A DNA stretch of 64,000 nucleotides, taken from contig OX359195.1 of the NCBI GenBank assembly GCA_947172415.1, positions 2,604,001 to 2,668,000 of the forward strand, given 5' to 3'. This DNA comes from Chondrosia reniformis. Its lineage: Eukaryota > Porifera > Demospongiae > Chondrillida > Chondrillidae. Under the pieces are notes generated by a model. That model saw nothing but the letters and a program-made list of their open reading frames with translations, made no database searches and was not told where the DNA came from. How positions within the stretch are numbered: the first letter of the stretch is position 1; the number at the start of each line of letters is the position of its first letter. This document shows positions 23,501-34,585 of the stretch, piece after piece. The position numbers and the translations under genes were made by a program.

Positions 23501-23582
23501 GGACTGTGCTGTTTATAGGAATACATCATCTAATGTACGTAATTCTTCTCTTTTTGTTCCAGGGACATTTGTTTACTTGTGA
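14273..23582 (+). CDS. NLR-2: complete CARD-repeat-DEATH-NACHT-LRR receptor
   Basis: Intact gene model. Exons: 14273-14584 (ATG 14275), 15123-15464, 15774-16076, 16236-16300, 17115-18822, 19020-19108, 19252-19351, 19593-19804, 20233-20377, 20555-20733, 21940-22105, 22774-22943, 23139-23406, 23563-23582. They total 4077 nt, 1358 residues plus TGA, and every junction is in phase with GT-AG borders. Order: CARD-like 1-103, 11-residue repeats 104-217, DEATH 218-318, linker 319-340, NACHT exon 341-909 (Walker A G453-T461, Walker B D538-E542), LRR exons 910-1358. Family role: cytosolic pathogen or danger receptor that oligomerises through NACHT and recruits death-fold adaptors. Both a CARD and a DEATH in one receptor is notable. 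A polyadenylation signal AATAAA is at 23647-23652. Ligand and partners cannot be read from sequence. Confidence 0.88.
15123..15464 (+). CDS. Exon of 33-bp (11-residue) coding repeats (NLR-2)
   Basis: After GECESSELS the exon is nine to ten tandem copies of an 11-residue unit QTEPQVSQTAD, with variants such as DQMEPQAS and HMEPQAS. The nucleotide unit is 33 bp. The peptide is rich in Gln, Thr, Ser and Pro and predicts an extended linker between CARD and DEATH. It keeps phase 1 on both sides. NLR-4 has only about three units in the same exon (52911-53054). NLR-1 and NLR-3 lack it. Confidence 0.88.
15774..16076 (+). CDS. DEATH-domain exon (NLR-2)
   Basis: Encodes about 101 residues matching the DEATH fold pattern: 'TILDLQYV', 'AVNHSDGICRRLGV', 'AVLSQAEQDY', 'GLQDWFNGNG' and 'TLSVLCKALEES', then 'VAEELRKQ'. 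The central LG and tryptophan positions are those expected of the family. Acceptor CTGTAG and donor AAA|GTACAT; phase 1 on both sides. It probably mediates homotypic contact with a DEATH-containing adaptor. Confidence 0.75.
16236..16300 (+). CDS. Linker exon before NACHT (NLR-2)
   Basis: A 65-nt exon coding SQERPFAISTSPHSDVTPGL and two more residues, flanked by TTCAG and GTGAGT. Takes phase 1 and returns phase 0. The NLR-4 copy (54417-54475) is 6 bp shorter, in frame. Confidence 0.75.
16550..17034. mobile_element. MITE-like insertion in the NLR-2 intron before NACHT
   Basis: About 480 bp bounded by TTAACCTTTTATCAGCCG and its complement CGGCTGATAAAGGGTTAA. A second matching pair lies inside (ATCAGCCGATAGCCATTATA and its complement near the right end). 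The equivalent NLR-4 intron (about 54713-54770) lacks this block and gives a near-continuous empty site. No ORF of transposase type, so non-autonomous. Confidence 0.7.
17115..18822 (+). CDS. NACHT exon (NLR-2)
   Basis: A single 1708-nt exon with the complete NTPase: Walker A GEPGIGKST, Walker B FIMDGYDEFP, sensor TSRPRAS, and the helical region with 'HFLHRTIQEFLAACAV', the typical NACHT C-terminal helix motif. It has a 17-residue segment (FVSHYSRYHHPYEHDRP and neighbours) before the conserved SISLQEIL that is absent from NLR-4. No internal stop. Donor after 18822 is GTGCAT, weaker than GTGAGT in the paralogues. Confidence 0.92.
19020..23582 (+). CDS. LRR exons of NLR-2
   Basis: Nine exons (listed in the gene entry) that alternate phase 1 and phase 0. 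LRR signatures include LKSLSLESVTF, LKTLSLRWMEG, LEQVELIRCNF, LKSVTLSYSY, LKELTIRTI and LRELKLLM. The last exon gives a short tail GTFVYL then TGA at 23580-23582. Intron 20734-21939 holds two pogo-like MITEs and intron 22106-22773 about 420 bp of extra sequence. Confidence 0.85.
20855..21205. mobile_element. Pogo/Tigger-like MITE 1
   Basis: Left end CAGTGGACCCTCGCTTATCC after a TA dinucleotide, and right end complementary (GGATAAGCGAGGGTACAG near 21187-21205). CAGTGG..CCCTCG..TATCC ends and TA targets are typical of pogo-type elements. Only about 350 bp with no transposase. Inserted in the NLR-2 LRR intron. Confidence 0.75.
21202..21546. mobile_element. Pogo/Tigger-like MITE 2, back to back with MITE 1
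   Basis: Left end CAGTACTTCCTCACTTATCC and right end GGATAACCGAGGGAGTACTG followed by TA. It shares its first bases with the right end of the preceding element, so the two sit head to tail on a common TACAGTA. No coding capacity beyond short frames. Confidence 0.75.
22150..22740. other. Extra sequence in NLR-2 LRR intron, possible element remnant
   Basis: This intron is about 420 bp longer than in NLR-1. The minus strand 22605-22390 has a short frame with QITAQTVRRWIQCWG, resembling the helix-turn-helix start of a Tc1/pogo-like transposase, but it is short and broken. Function cannot be assigned. Confidence 0.25.
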
Positions 23583-23599
23583 AATAGACTGTTATTCTT

Positions 23600-24870
23600 C
23601 AATACTGTTATTGTTTGAACTCCTGATCAATTAACCTTTTGTTTGAAATAAATATTTTGTATATAGTAAGTTTGTATATACAGTGCAAGTTACAATATAC
23701 TAAGGTAATCTAATATAATATAAATAAATAAATAATATAATATAATTAATTCATATGGCTCCAAGAAAGAACCTAGAAACAAAATGGGCATATCATCATA
23801 AAGTTTAGGGTATAAAACTCATTGTAAATTAAGGGATTTTTGATTTAGGCCTCCGTTTTTTAGAAAACGGAGGACAAAGTTTGCATATAAAAGGCCATAG
23901 GACTATAGAAAACCTATGGGAAATTTATATGCAAACCATGTGTTATATTGATAAAAATTTTCAGTTTGTCCGATAACTGTGAAATCAACATATATCATGG
24001 TACATGTGTATAAGAAACGTCTGGCGAAGTTTTGCTTAATTAAATGAGCAAAATAATCAAGATATAATGAAGAATTCAAAGTTACGATTGCGCAAGCTGG
24101 TGATGTATTGTGATGTTCTTCGAATGCGTCACCAACACCTTCGTATGTCGCTCCGTACACACATTTTGTGAATCTTGTGACGTTGCGAAAACGTCACCGC
24201 CTCGTTGCTAAAGAAGATCATCCTTTCGAGAACGGCTATGACAAGTCGACGCTCTCCTACGAGAAGGAGCTACCGAATAAGCGAGTTGTAGCGAAGGTTA
24301 GATAAAGCGTATTTGTATACGTTCATGTTAAGTTTAAGCCAGAATTGTTGCTATATATTGATGTAAAAGAAATTCGTACTTTGGTAATGTAAGCTCTGTC
24401 TTAGTCGACGCTCTCCTACGAGAAGGAGCTACCGAATAAGCGAGTTGTAGCGAAGGTGAGATAAAGCGTATTTGTATACGTTCCCGTTAATTTTGAGGCA
24501 GAATTGTCCCTATACTGATGCAAAAGAAATTCGTTTAGTCGACCGTATTAAAACTTTGGTATATAATTAAAGCTCTGTCTTCTCTTCTTATGTTTTTATT
24601 CATTTTTTACTTGCAATTGTCCATGTGTAGGAATAAGGAGTGTTATATATTATGCTTGTTTAAATACAATCAAGTACTACACAGTGCAAGTTACAAATTT
24701 ATACACGGATGCAAGTGACTCCCAAGATAATCACACTGAGGTATATAATATAATACGGATGCAAATGACTCCCAAAATAATCACAATCAGGTATATTAAA
24801 CGCTACAAGACTTTAGCCACACTGAAATTCTCAACTGCTGCATACAGAGTAGTAGTCTCTACAGATCATA
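23600..24870. other. Intergenic region with short direct repeats
   Basis: No gene seen. A block of about 58 bp (GTCGACGCTCTCCTACGAGA onward) occurs at about 24244 and 24403. A second pair with a period of about 53 bp (ATACGGATGCAAGTGACTCC) lies at 24703 and 24755. The minus-strand frame at 24160-23903 has no recognisable domain. Confidence 0.5.
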
Positions 24871-24877
24871 TAAGGTT

Positions 24878-25367
24878 AAATACATGGCCTTCCAATTACC
24901 TTTTCACACCTAAGTATAGACTGAAGATGATGCATCTGGATGCCATTATCAGCAAAAATTCCAGTCTCATGCAGGGGATCTCAGCCAATAATCACCGCAG
25001 ATTTGACTTGCCTTGAGTGTCAGCTAGGAGTACCATTGGTTGCTTGCATGCATTCACATAAACAACAGGGTTAGAGACGATTTGGTAACTTGCACACAGG
25101 GACATAAAGGCTGGGGCCTTTAATTTATTTCATGAACAATGTCCCTTGTGTGCAAGTTATCAAATCGTCTCTAACCCTGTTGTTTATGTGAATGCATGCA
25201 AGCAACCAATGGTACTCCTAGCTGACACTCAAGGCAAGTCAAATCTGCGGTGATTATTGGCTGAGATCCCCTGCATGAGACTGGAATTTTTGCTGATAAT
25301 GGCATCCAGATGCATCATCTTCAGTCTATACTTAGGTGTGAAAAGGTAATTGGAAGGCCATGTATTT
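24878..25367. repeat. Large inverted repeat (hairpin), arms about 227 bp
   Basis: The left arm 24878-25104 is the near-perfect reverse complement of 25140-25367, separated by a 35-bp loop. The arms begin AAATACATGGCCTTCCAATT and end next to GGGACA. Mismatches are very few (for example one T insertion near the loop). Fold-back transposon, or a recent palindromic rearrangement. No gene inside. Confidence 0.92.
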
Positions 25368-25422
25368 ATGTATATACATATATATACCCCGTTGCCGGGG
25401 CAACCACCGGGATATAACAGTA

Positions 25423-25625
25423 TTTAAGAAGCTATATACTGCCCTCGGATTCTTAAATTCTGTTTAAGAAGCTATATACTGCCCTCGGATTCTTATTAAA
25501 TTCTGTTTAAGAAGCTATATACTTCCCTCAGATTCTTAAATTCTGTTTAAGAAGCTATATACTGCCCTCGGATTCTTAAATTCTGTTTAAGAAGTTATAT
25601 ACTGCCCTCGGATTCTTGAAGTCCC
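25423..25625 (+). repeat. 40-bp tandem repeat, five copies
   Basis: Units beginning TTTAAGAAGCTATATACTGC start at 25423, 25463, 25506, 25546 and 25586. The second unit is 3 bp longer. A related single unit occurs at about 47949 in a Myt1 intron, with the same GGGATATAACAG prefix, so the repeat belongs to a dispersed element. Confidence 0.85.
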
Positions 25626-28600
25626 GCCAAAATAACGATAAGAAGCTTCGGAGTATGTATCACTTATACCACGGGGCTTCGGTTTATATGGGTTTATATA
25701 CGTACTCACCCTCTCGTGACTCATACATATAAAACCCATATACACCTCAGCGCCGTGGTATAACTAATACTTAATTGTTCTGATGCAGTCCTGACCACTT
25801 CTGTAAGAGTGATGTGATGGTCTTTCCTTTCCTTCCCTGTACACTAACTTTAACCTACAGAGGAAGTACGTATATAGGACATCATTCATTTACAAGTAAC
25901 ACTATTGAATACTAATCGGTAGCAGACATTCTTTGATTTCTTCTTCTTTGGTTCTGAATCACTGTCCAAACTCGGACTGCCTTCTCTTGACCCCACAGCA
26001 CCTTCAGTGGTCACCTACAGGTGTTACAGGTCCATTTCAATATAGAGAGATCCCTCTAAAGTGATCACCCAGGATCATAATTTGAAATGTACCCTTATAT
26101 TGTGAGGAACATGGATCATTTGAGTGTGCATGTTTCAGACACATTAGGACGTTGGACGTTGACACTATTTGTTTTCCCAGCATCCTTAGATTCTAGCCAC
26201 CTTATAAGGATTTCATTGGCTCTACATGGCATCTTTAGTTTAGCTTTTACACTGCAGCTGTCTTTTACACTTTTAATGTTTGTAATAGCCTTGTATAACT
26301 TTCAATTTTAAAATATTTTATTATTAAAGTGCTATAGATATATAGTGTATAGTGTTAAAACGTTGTGGTCAATATTTTACTCCTCCTAAGTGTATATACT
26401 TTTCATACACTAGTGTAAAACTTAGATTAATGGTTAAGCACTTTTAATCACTATTGTATACAGTATTTTTATGAAAAGAAATGAACCTCACAGTTATAAT
26501 CATGCAATATTAATTGTGTAGTGATTAACATATATTTCTATTATAAGCATGCAGACAATTAAGGTTATTTTAATAAAGAAAGATCCTTCTAAATGAAAAC
26601 CCTTGGCCATAATTGTTTAGTCAGTACAAAGGGGTACTACGAGCAACGACAATGTACGTACGTATGTGTTTCACATGATGTGGAATTAATATAGAATATA
26701 TATATATATATATATTTATTTCACTATGTGACAGTACATTGGGTGCACGTGGTACAACCGTATAGTGGAAATTTTCACAACTCCGACTATATGTATTTTG
26801 CCTTTTTTACAAGTTAACCCCAAAATCATAAATCATGAAAATTTCCTCGATCCACCATTTTTTCTTGATTTTCACATATTTTAGCTCTCACTCTTAGCAA
26901 CAGTGAAATAAGAATCACATTAATTCTGAGGACCTTTTCAAAGATTCACAAAAATTTCTATCCTCAAAAATATCCCACTTTATGGTACCAGTTTATGTGA
27001 TATGTACTGTACAGTTCACACGAGTAGACTTACATCACTCAATCTTCCGGGAGGACCCACTGGACCTTAATAAATTTGAGGCTCAGCTTTAACTATAAAT
27101 TCTTCAGGATCACTCTCACTTTCATCTTTCTCTGCTTCTTCATCTGGAGGAGGAGATGAGGGAGTTGGAGGAGAAGGGATTTCCCCTTCTTCTAAGGGAG
27201 GGGGTGGGGAGGAGGAGGACCTTGCCACACCCCCTCAACTGTGGGCAGAGCAATTAATTTTTCAACACCTACAGTATGTATATATAAGAAGTTCATTACA
27301 TGGTAGGTAGGTAAGGTGGAATTATAGTAAATCCTGTGAAAGAGGTCACCTTAATAGACCAGTTACCTCCTTATTATGGTCACCTCTTAAAGTTCTAGTT
27401 AAATGATACATGTACATGTATATGAATAATCTTATTTTTTCAACATGCTACATCTGAAAGGTCTATAGGGAACTATATAAACCTAATGAGAACTTTGGAA
27501 GAGGATACAAGAGTTTTTGCCTTATGTCTCCTGAGGAGCTCAATGAGCTAATGGATGGAACTGTAGCTCCCTTAATAGAAACCAGGAAGACTCTGGTTCC
27601 CATTAAGTGAAATTTCAGAACTCCAGAGTCCGCTGATGAGACATCGGAGCCTAAGATCAGCTTTTGATCGGAAAGTCCGTAATTTGTTCATGATATAGCT
27701 TATATACCTGGTGGAGGTGTGGTCTCTCTTGAATGGGAGGAGTGTACATTCTTCTGGCTTTTGATTGGAGTCTGTTCCTCACTAGTTTCTCTTCCCTGTC
27801 CTATGGCCCCGCCCTCTGTGACGTCATCAGAGGGAAAGTCCCATGAAGCCTTATCAGTGACAGCATTATAGTAGTAATACCTTTCAAAATCACTACATTA
27901 CAATGAAAGAAGTGATATTGTGTCACTAGAGGAGCTGAATAGAGTTTAGTATAAAAGCACTGAAAAGCAATAGAAATGTTCAATGATTGCGACTACATCA
28001 TATGTAAATATTTAAATGTTAGACACGCAATTTAATAAGAAAATAGATAATTCTTTGACAAGTAAAATGTACATATGTTGGAAGATAACAATTCGAATTA
28101 CTCATTACCATAGCAACTCACACCTCCTAACTGACTACATCAAACTTGCTCTGCCATGAGGAAATCCCTATAATCAAACTTCCCTCTGGTGTACTGAACA
28201 AGTTACTATGTCTCTAGGGAGACTAGTGCAAGCCACACTTTCAGAGGCTTAGTTTCAAAGATTTATTACAGCACAGTTTGTCAGTTAAAATGTCATGTGA
28301 CTATCATGTGATCTGAAGTGGGTATACCAAATGCATAAAGCACCCACCTATCCCAAACAAAAGTCCATCCAGTTGGAGCTACTTGAGTCTCATATTCTTT
28401 CAGGGCAAGGGTAGTTTCCTCTAATTTCTGCAAGAGATATTGTGTTGGTAACACCCCCTCTCTCCAATCATTGACTCTGACCTGTAAAATGAGATGCTAG
28501 ATGACAATAGTGGAGAAGAGCAGTGCAATGCACATATTATATGTACAAACCTCAACCTTGATTAATTCTATAATAAGTGGATGTGTTCCCATGGTAACAG

Positions 28601-28912
28601 CTCCTAATAGGGCTAGCCTCTTTAAAATCATTTTACAAGTGAGCTCTGTATTCTCCTAATAGAGTAGAGAGGAAAAACACGAAGAAGCAGTTGCTAGGAA
28701 TCTAACAGAAGACCCCCAGGGTTGAAACATTTGAATCTAAAAGAACTGACTGCATCTCTAGACATTCAAAAGACTAAAAGACGAACCATCTCAAAGACAG
28801 TGTATACAAGTGTATATAGAAATATGCAATCTAATGAACCCATTACATATAGTGCATTTACAAATCCATTACTTAATTTGTACTATCTATGCATACCTCA
28901 ATCAATGCATAC

Positions 28913-29652
28913 CTTAGTAAGATTGGGATTACACAAGTTCTCCTCCTCAGAACAATCTGCAGTTGAGGCCGATTACTTCCATTGTTGGGTTTCAAGTTAG
29001 CCACTCCCTCTTTATCACCAGTCACACCCACTTCCATACCATCAACATCATCTTTACTGCTATCATCTCTAGTAACACTTTCTTCATCTTCTAAATTGTC
29101 TGCTATTCTTGTTTTTTAGCTAAAGGACTATCTGGACCAACTTCTGTGATTGGTTTCTGACTGGCTGGCAGTGTGTCTCCGTTGCGTGGTCCCTCCTCCA
29201 GAATAGCCTCCAGTGCACTGTCAAGCATGTTATCAATGTCCGACTCGTCTGATTCTGAAGGAACATATCCCACTAAACTGACTCCATCTTGATTGGCTTC
29301 TGAATCCTCATTCCCATTTCCATTTTGCATATCCAATTTCAGAGTGGTACCAGTCTTGTCAACTTCCTCAGGATCTACATTCTCCTGGAGATCAGCCTCC
29401 TCCTGTATCTCTGCCGTGCATGGGGAGGGGGAGGGGACACCTGACTCCGCCTCCTCCAGGATGGTTGGGCCATACACAACTTCACTAGTGTTCTCTTCAC
29501 TCACACTCATATCAATGTTAGAAGTGTCCTTGTCCTGTAGGTTGGTGGGCGTGACCCCTTGTGGGAGTGTCCAGGATACATTGTTAGTGACAGTATTCCA
29601 GTAATAGGTATAGCCAGAGTTTTGATCAGTGCACATCTGCCATTCATCTTGA
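28913..29652 (-). pseudogene. FNBP4: FNBP4 WW1 exon, main copy
   Basis: WW1 reads WQMCTDQNSGYTYYWNTVTN then NVSWTLP, with both signature tryptophans and the YYW core. A long Glu/Asp/Ser-rich region follows (for example ESDIDNMLDSALEAILEEGP). A 1-bp deletion after SPLAKK sends the frame into TAG. The partial copy at 10 kb keeps this base and reads on through ARIADNLEDEES. Upstream, the acceptor and first bases of this exon are part of a 51-bp tandem repeat (29640-29820). Confidence 0.8.
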
Positions 29653-29820
29653 CTGCAAGTTATAAAAGATATGCCAACCACAACTATATTAATATTCATC
29701 TTGACTACAGGTAATAAAGATATGCCAACCACAGCTATATTAATATTCATCTTGACTGCAGGTAATAAAGATATGCCAACCACAACTATATTAATTTTCA
29801 TCTTGACTACAGGTAATAAA
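29640..29820 (-). repeat. 51-bp tandem repeat spanning an exon acceptor
   Basis: About 3.5 copies of a unit with TAATAAAGATATGCCAACCA each carry a CTGCAG- or CTGTAG-like acceptor and the first bases of the FNBP4 WW1 exon. The 10-kb partial copy has only one unit. The repeats offer several decoy acceptors in a row. Confidence 0.75.
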
Positions 29821-30017
29821 GAAGTTTAATAAAAACATTCAAAGTTAGAAGTAGGGATGGCACTATAACAGTGATTGGCACATCCATAAAAAGTAACGAA
29901 ACAAGAAAGTGATCATATGGTAAGGCTAACATTGCTGAAGTGGCATACTGAAACTTAACTATACACATCACTTCTACGTTTGGGCGATCGAGTATGAATT
30001 GTAAGAACTAAGAGCTA

Positions 30018-30095
30018 TCATAGACAGACAGACAGACAGACAGAGAGAGAGACAAACAGACGGATAGACGGATAGACAGACGGACGGACAGACAT
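30018..30095 (+). repeat. Microsatellite (CAGA)n and derivatives
   Basis: A run of AGACAGACAG, AGAGAGAG and GGATAGACGG motifs in the FNBP4 intron; the minus-strand frame over it is low-complexity and not coding. Confidence 0.9.
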
Positions 30096-30399
30096 AAAAT
30101 TATTTTAAAAAGGATAGCTGTTTCCACAGACATGGATTTTTGAGCAAGTCCTGCAAAATTACAATATTTTTGATAATATACGTATATGTACCTTGAGGAT
30201 TCCTCCATTTGGTTGGAATTAACAGGAATGTTTTCAGTAGATTCTCCTTCAGTTCTCATGTGGTCCCTCTCCTCCCTCTTGTCGTCAGAGGTCTCCCTGA
30301 CTGGGGAGGAGGGTGGAGCATTGTCAGACTCCAGTGTGCTGATAGCCTGAGGAGAACAAACATGAAAAGAATCATTGCAATATTTCATTCACATTAAAT

Positions 30400-33300
30400 G
30401 AACAATTGCTCAATCAGGTGGTCATAAAGTAGGCAAAAGTAAACAAGATGGCTGGAAATTCCAAACAAGATGGTCTAAGTGATTGGAACCACAACAATCA
30501 TAAAGATGTACTAAAATAAAAATGGTGGCACCACAAGTTACTAAACTAGTCATTTTTGAACAATGTAGCCATGGAGAGTCCCCTGATAGTCACATGAACA
30601 GCCACATGACAGTCACATGACACATATGACAATCCACTCACTGATTAAACAATGATATCAAGGAGTGCAGTTTGGGAAACATTTGCCCTAAGCTAAATAC
30701 CATTCTTAAACTGTATAACCTAGAGGTAAGGATAGCCAATCTATATACTCTACCTCCAATACAATAAAACATTAGCTTCCATACTTTTCCTTCAATATTA
30801 CTTGGAAACTCAGTTTTTCCCTCCTTGATGAGATGTTTTATTACTTATTAATTATATTATACTGGATGTGATTGAATGCTGATATAGCTGTACAGTAATG
30901 GGGGCAGGGTTGCAATCCAATTAGATTATGGGAAAGCTGTCAGACATTAACCAGATACTTTAACCACAAGTGTTCTCATGTTGAAAATCAGAGTCAGGTA
31001 GAGTGAGAGAAACACATTTATGGATTCTCCATCTCTTTGTGACCCTCTAGTACTACCTAAATTTATGTACGCTCACAAGACATAACCACACTTTCATCCA
31101 CTGGATCTTCATAAGGGAATATTTCAAATATTTCAAAGGCACTACTGGTCTTTGAGGGCACTTGTAGAGGTGGCCGTTGCTAGGTAACCACGGATACAAT
31201 CATGTACAGGAACATGTCATTCTTGACCAAACTGGTGGTCTCCATGGAGAGGTGGAGAGATCAATTGGCTGAAAGTTCACATTTGTATCTAGAGAGGAAA
31301 ATTCCGAATCATTTCTGGATTAAGCCATAACTGGGGTCCAATGAGACAGAAGCAGTAATGACTGTCTCCTGGCCAGTTACAGATGGCCTGGCCAAATCAT
31401 CACACAAGACCACAGACAACAAGACAAAGAATAAATTTAAAAAGCAATTGTACATTTAAAAAAATTATTATAGGTAGACAGGGAAGACATAAAACTCATA
31501 AAATCTAGCACTTGATTAACAGAAATGTATCAGAAATGTATCAAACCGATTCACATTCAACTACAAGTATAGTATAGTAGTATAGTAGAATGATCATTAC
31601 AATCACACTTCATCACTGCAGATGCACTTGACATCTTAATCATAGGCTATAGGACTATAAGAAGCCACAGGAAGTGCTGCATGTGTACGTATATGTATCC
31701 TAATGAACCAGAGGCAGAGGTTAATCCTATACAATGGGATTGTTCTCAAGTTTTCTTTCCAGATTACTCGATCTTTATTTCATTTTACACCCAGCACTAC
31801 ACCTTATACTAACTTTATTAATAAGAACTAATTCATTTCTCAGACCAATTAGCTCTGTTTTTCCTTGTCACTAAATGTCTGCACGCTAACACAGTTAGGC
31901 TTACATGTCTTGACCAAACCTCTCTCCTGGAGGAAAAGAGAGCTTTGGAGGAAAGTTTGAGGTACACCTCAAGACTGAAGTAGGATGAATGGAGATGTAT
32001 TTAATTTTAACCTTTAATCCACCAACTTAGCTATCAAATCCTTATCAATTTAACTCTAAAAGTCCACCATTTATCTCCAATCATGTAAAGTAGGATGAAT
32101 GAAGACATGAGGTTTCTTCTAAATTATCTATACACAACTTCCTGAGAACCAGTTCCATTACACAATCTGACCAGATGGATACGCAATAGTAACAACAACT
32201 TTATCATGTGATATAGAAATACCACCTGCACCTCCTCTTATGTAAGCACTGTAGTCATTCAAATAGACTACAACTGCAGTACAATTTACACAAATATTTA
32301 CTACTCATTATATCATCTGCCAGTTACATCCACATATGACCATTGGCTCTCACACAACACATAACACTACTTAAAATTCTGTAAAGGGAGGTACAGAGTG
32401 GAACACACAATCCAATTTTATCACAACAATAAGAATCCAATGAAGGAGAAACAGATGTCTGTGGTTTTTAAGACTATTTCTATATATATTGGATGACTTG
32501 GAGATTCATGATCACTGGATGCCTTTTAATAGCACTTCAGTCCACCAACCAAGATAGGACTTTGGTCACTTGGCTTGTAGGTGTAATAACTAGTAATTAT
32601 TCATGTTTTCAATAAGAACAATAGTTCTAAAAGATATATTTATTAAAATTCCTTTTGTTAATTTGTAATTCATGCTACAACAATTTTTGTTTTCTAAACA
32701 TTAGTGATTTCAATCAACAATGTATTAGATGAGCTAATATTATTCAGAAAACTGCGGTTCTTACTGGTCATTGGTGAAGTAATTCCTGGAAACAGCTCTT
32801 TGGGGGTGTAAAGAAAGCAAGTGAGAAGTATATCATGGTATACATATTACATTAATACAGTGCTGAAATAATCTTGCAATTTGAGGAAGTCAACTTGATT
32901 TAAACCTCACAATCTTTTCCTTCTGAATATCACAAAGAGAATCAGAAGATATTATAAGGGGCAAACTAGTTCAATACTATTACTATTATTATTATTAAAA
33001 TTGGCTATTGATTTTCTTTTTTGAGGAGGGAAGACAAACTCAAAGAGGAAAACCATCTTTGAGAATGCTCCTAAACTATAATTGATGTACCCTTATGATT
33101 CACATCAGTTCGTACTTATGTATTGTACAAATAATGTTTATTAATCAAGGGTAGGGAGTATTTGCTGCGAGCAATGTACTCATTTAAATTAGCTTTGTAA
33201 TCTCTCTTTATCATATTGTTGATGATTGAAGACCACCGGGTCGTAACGTCCATCAAACTTAATGAATCTATGTTGCTGATGCCAAAAAATCAAGACCAAG

Positions 33301-34360
33301 AAAGGACAAAGATTCCCTGATGAAAGTTGGAATTCCCAGAAACAGCTGTCTGACCCAGTGGAGCAGAAGAATGAATAGAAGAAAGAAAGAAAGAAAAGAA
33401 AAGACTCATCCAAAGCTCTCTCCATGTTTAGTTCCCCTATAGGCTTTTTTATAGAGTATGCATAGAATGTAGGGAAATGGTGTATTAGATTTTCCATGTT
33501 CAAAAAATCATGTACGTATATACCAATTAATTATACACCTTATGAAACAGATTAAACAATAACATTATAGTATTGGATTATATAGCTCTTAATTGCTTAC
33601 TACATGTCTAAATAATTGGTATTCTTTATAAGCTTGTATATTATAATACTATATTCGTATCTTTGCACATTTGACACTTGTAAAATAGTAAATAGGTAGT
33701 CACATGAATCAAATCAGTCAACAACAAATTTACAAAGTGATCACGATAGCTTGGTTAACAGAATTTTAGCATTTATCATTTTAGAGTTAATTCAATAAAC
33801 AATTAGAGAAAGTATTAAAAGTGTCAGAATCTGGATGAATACGTAAAATATAGACTAACTTTACTAATATAAATGTCCCAGACTATAGAATATGGTGCAT
33901 GATATATTGCAAACATATCCTATCTTTGCATATACTATATTGTATGTATACCATATAGCCGGAAATATAGGCGGAATTTATTTTATTGATTTGGTGATTT
34001 TCACACGAATCGCAAAATTATGATCCACCAATATTATTGCATCATAGTGACGTTATCCATTGTAACGTTGGTAACCACCAAATTTAAAACCACCAATATT
34101 TTAATCTGTCTAAAATAGCCAAATATTTATCCCACCAATATTTCTGGCTATATGGTATTATATTTAGCAACATACTTGTAACTATTTGCAAATATAAGAA
34201 TGCAAAATCATTGTTTGTATACAGTAGAATCTCAATTCATTCAATAATAGTGAATATTCAATATAAAGAACTTAATTTGTTCCCCGTTTAGCTTCACTAT
34301 AATGAGATTCCACTGTATATATTGCTACGAGTACAAACAACACTAGAGTATAATGCAGTA
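30400..34360. other. Long FNBP4 intron, no gene seen
   Basis: About 4 kb between the first two recognised FNBP4 exons. It is AT-rich with no open frame of recognisable content. A dispersed repeat with AAACAGATGTCTGTGG and TTTGGTCACTTGGCTTG is at about 32440-32620. A self-complementary pair near 33950-34160 (CCATATAGCCGGAAATAT and ATATTTCTGGCTATATGG) probably marks a small TIR element. Confidence 0.5.
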
Positions 34361-34361
34361 C

Positions 34362-34585
34362 CTTCAAAAAGTCTTCCATTTGTGTGTCCATTGTGGTTAA
34401 TGATTTTCCAACCGACTTTTGTTTCGTATCATTTGAGGGATCACTGTTGGACACGCCCACTCTATTACTGACCTCTTCTTGAACAGCTTCCCCTTCCTCG
34501 TCGCTATGGTAACCACTCATCATTCCTAGAAGTGGGTTGGCAGGATGGCTTTCAAGTTTTTGCCATTTTCCTCCTACAGCAGATT
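34362..34585 (-). CDS. FNBP4: FNBP4 N-terminal exon
   Basis: Minus-strand exon with acceptor CTATAG and donor GTACTG. It reads KWQKLESHPANPLLGMMSGY then HSDEEGE, with an acidic segment and DTQMEDFLK. The 'NPLLGxYxDSDEE' style start is typical of the N-terminal part of FNBP4 proteins. Open, and joins in phase 0 to 30192-30346. Confidence 0.65.

Larger units (their letters stand above)
25771..34585 (-). pseudogene. FNBP4: FNBP4-like gene (formin-binding protein 4), longest copy, frameshifted
   Basis: Minus-strand exons: 34362-34585, 30192-30346, 28913-29652 (WW1), 28551-28655, 28348-28481, 27708-27880 (WW2 split by an intron after WDR), 27034-27268 (acidic/proline exon), 25928-26014 (KKKKSK), 25771-25854 (SLLQKWSGLHQNN then stop). 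Order and motifs match FNBP4: two WW domains, the NDWREGVLPTQYL block before WW2, polyproline, and a C-terminal LxxKW motif. Known family role: nuclear WW protein binding proline-rich formins. Lesions: 1-bp deletions near 29112 and 28959, a 1-bp deletion in the polyproline stretch near 27195, and a TAT to TAA stop near 27073. Restoring the two deletions in the WW1 exon recovers phase 0. No 5'-most exon was found, since 34585 starts at an acceptor. Confidence 0.75.

Noticed and set aside
24684..25016. 110-codon ORF in the left arm of the large hairpin
   Set aside because: Runs from short direct repeats into the hairpin arm, with no splice partners or recognisable domain.
30008..30388. Ser/Leu/Cys-rich minus-strand ORF end
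   Set aside because: The C-terminal part is a translated (CAGA)n microsatellite; only 30192-30346 is a supported FNBP4 exon.
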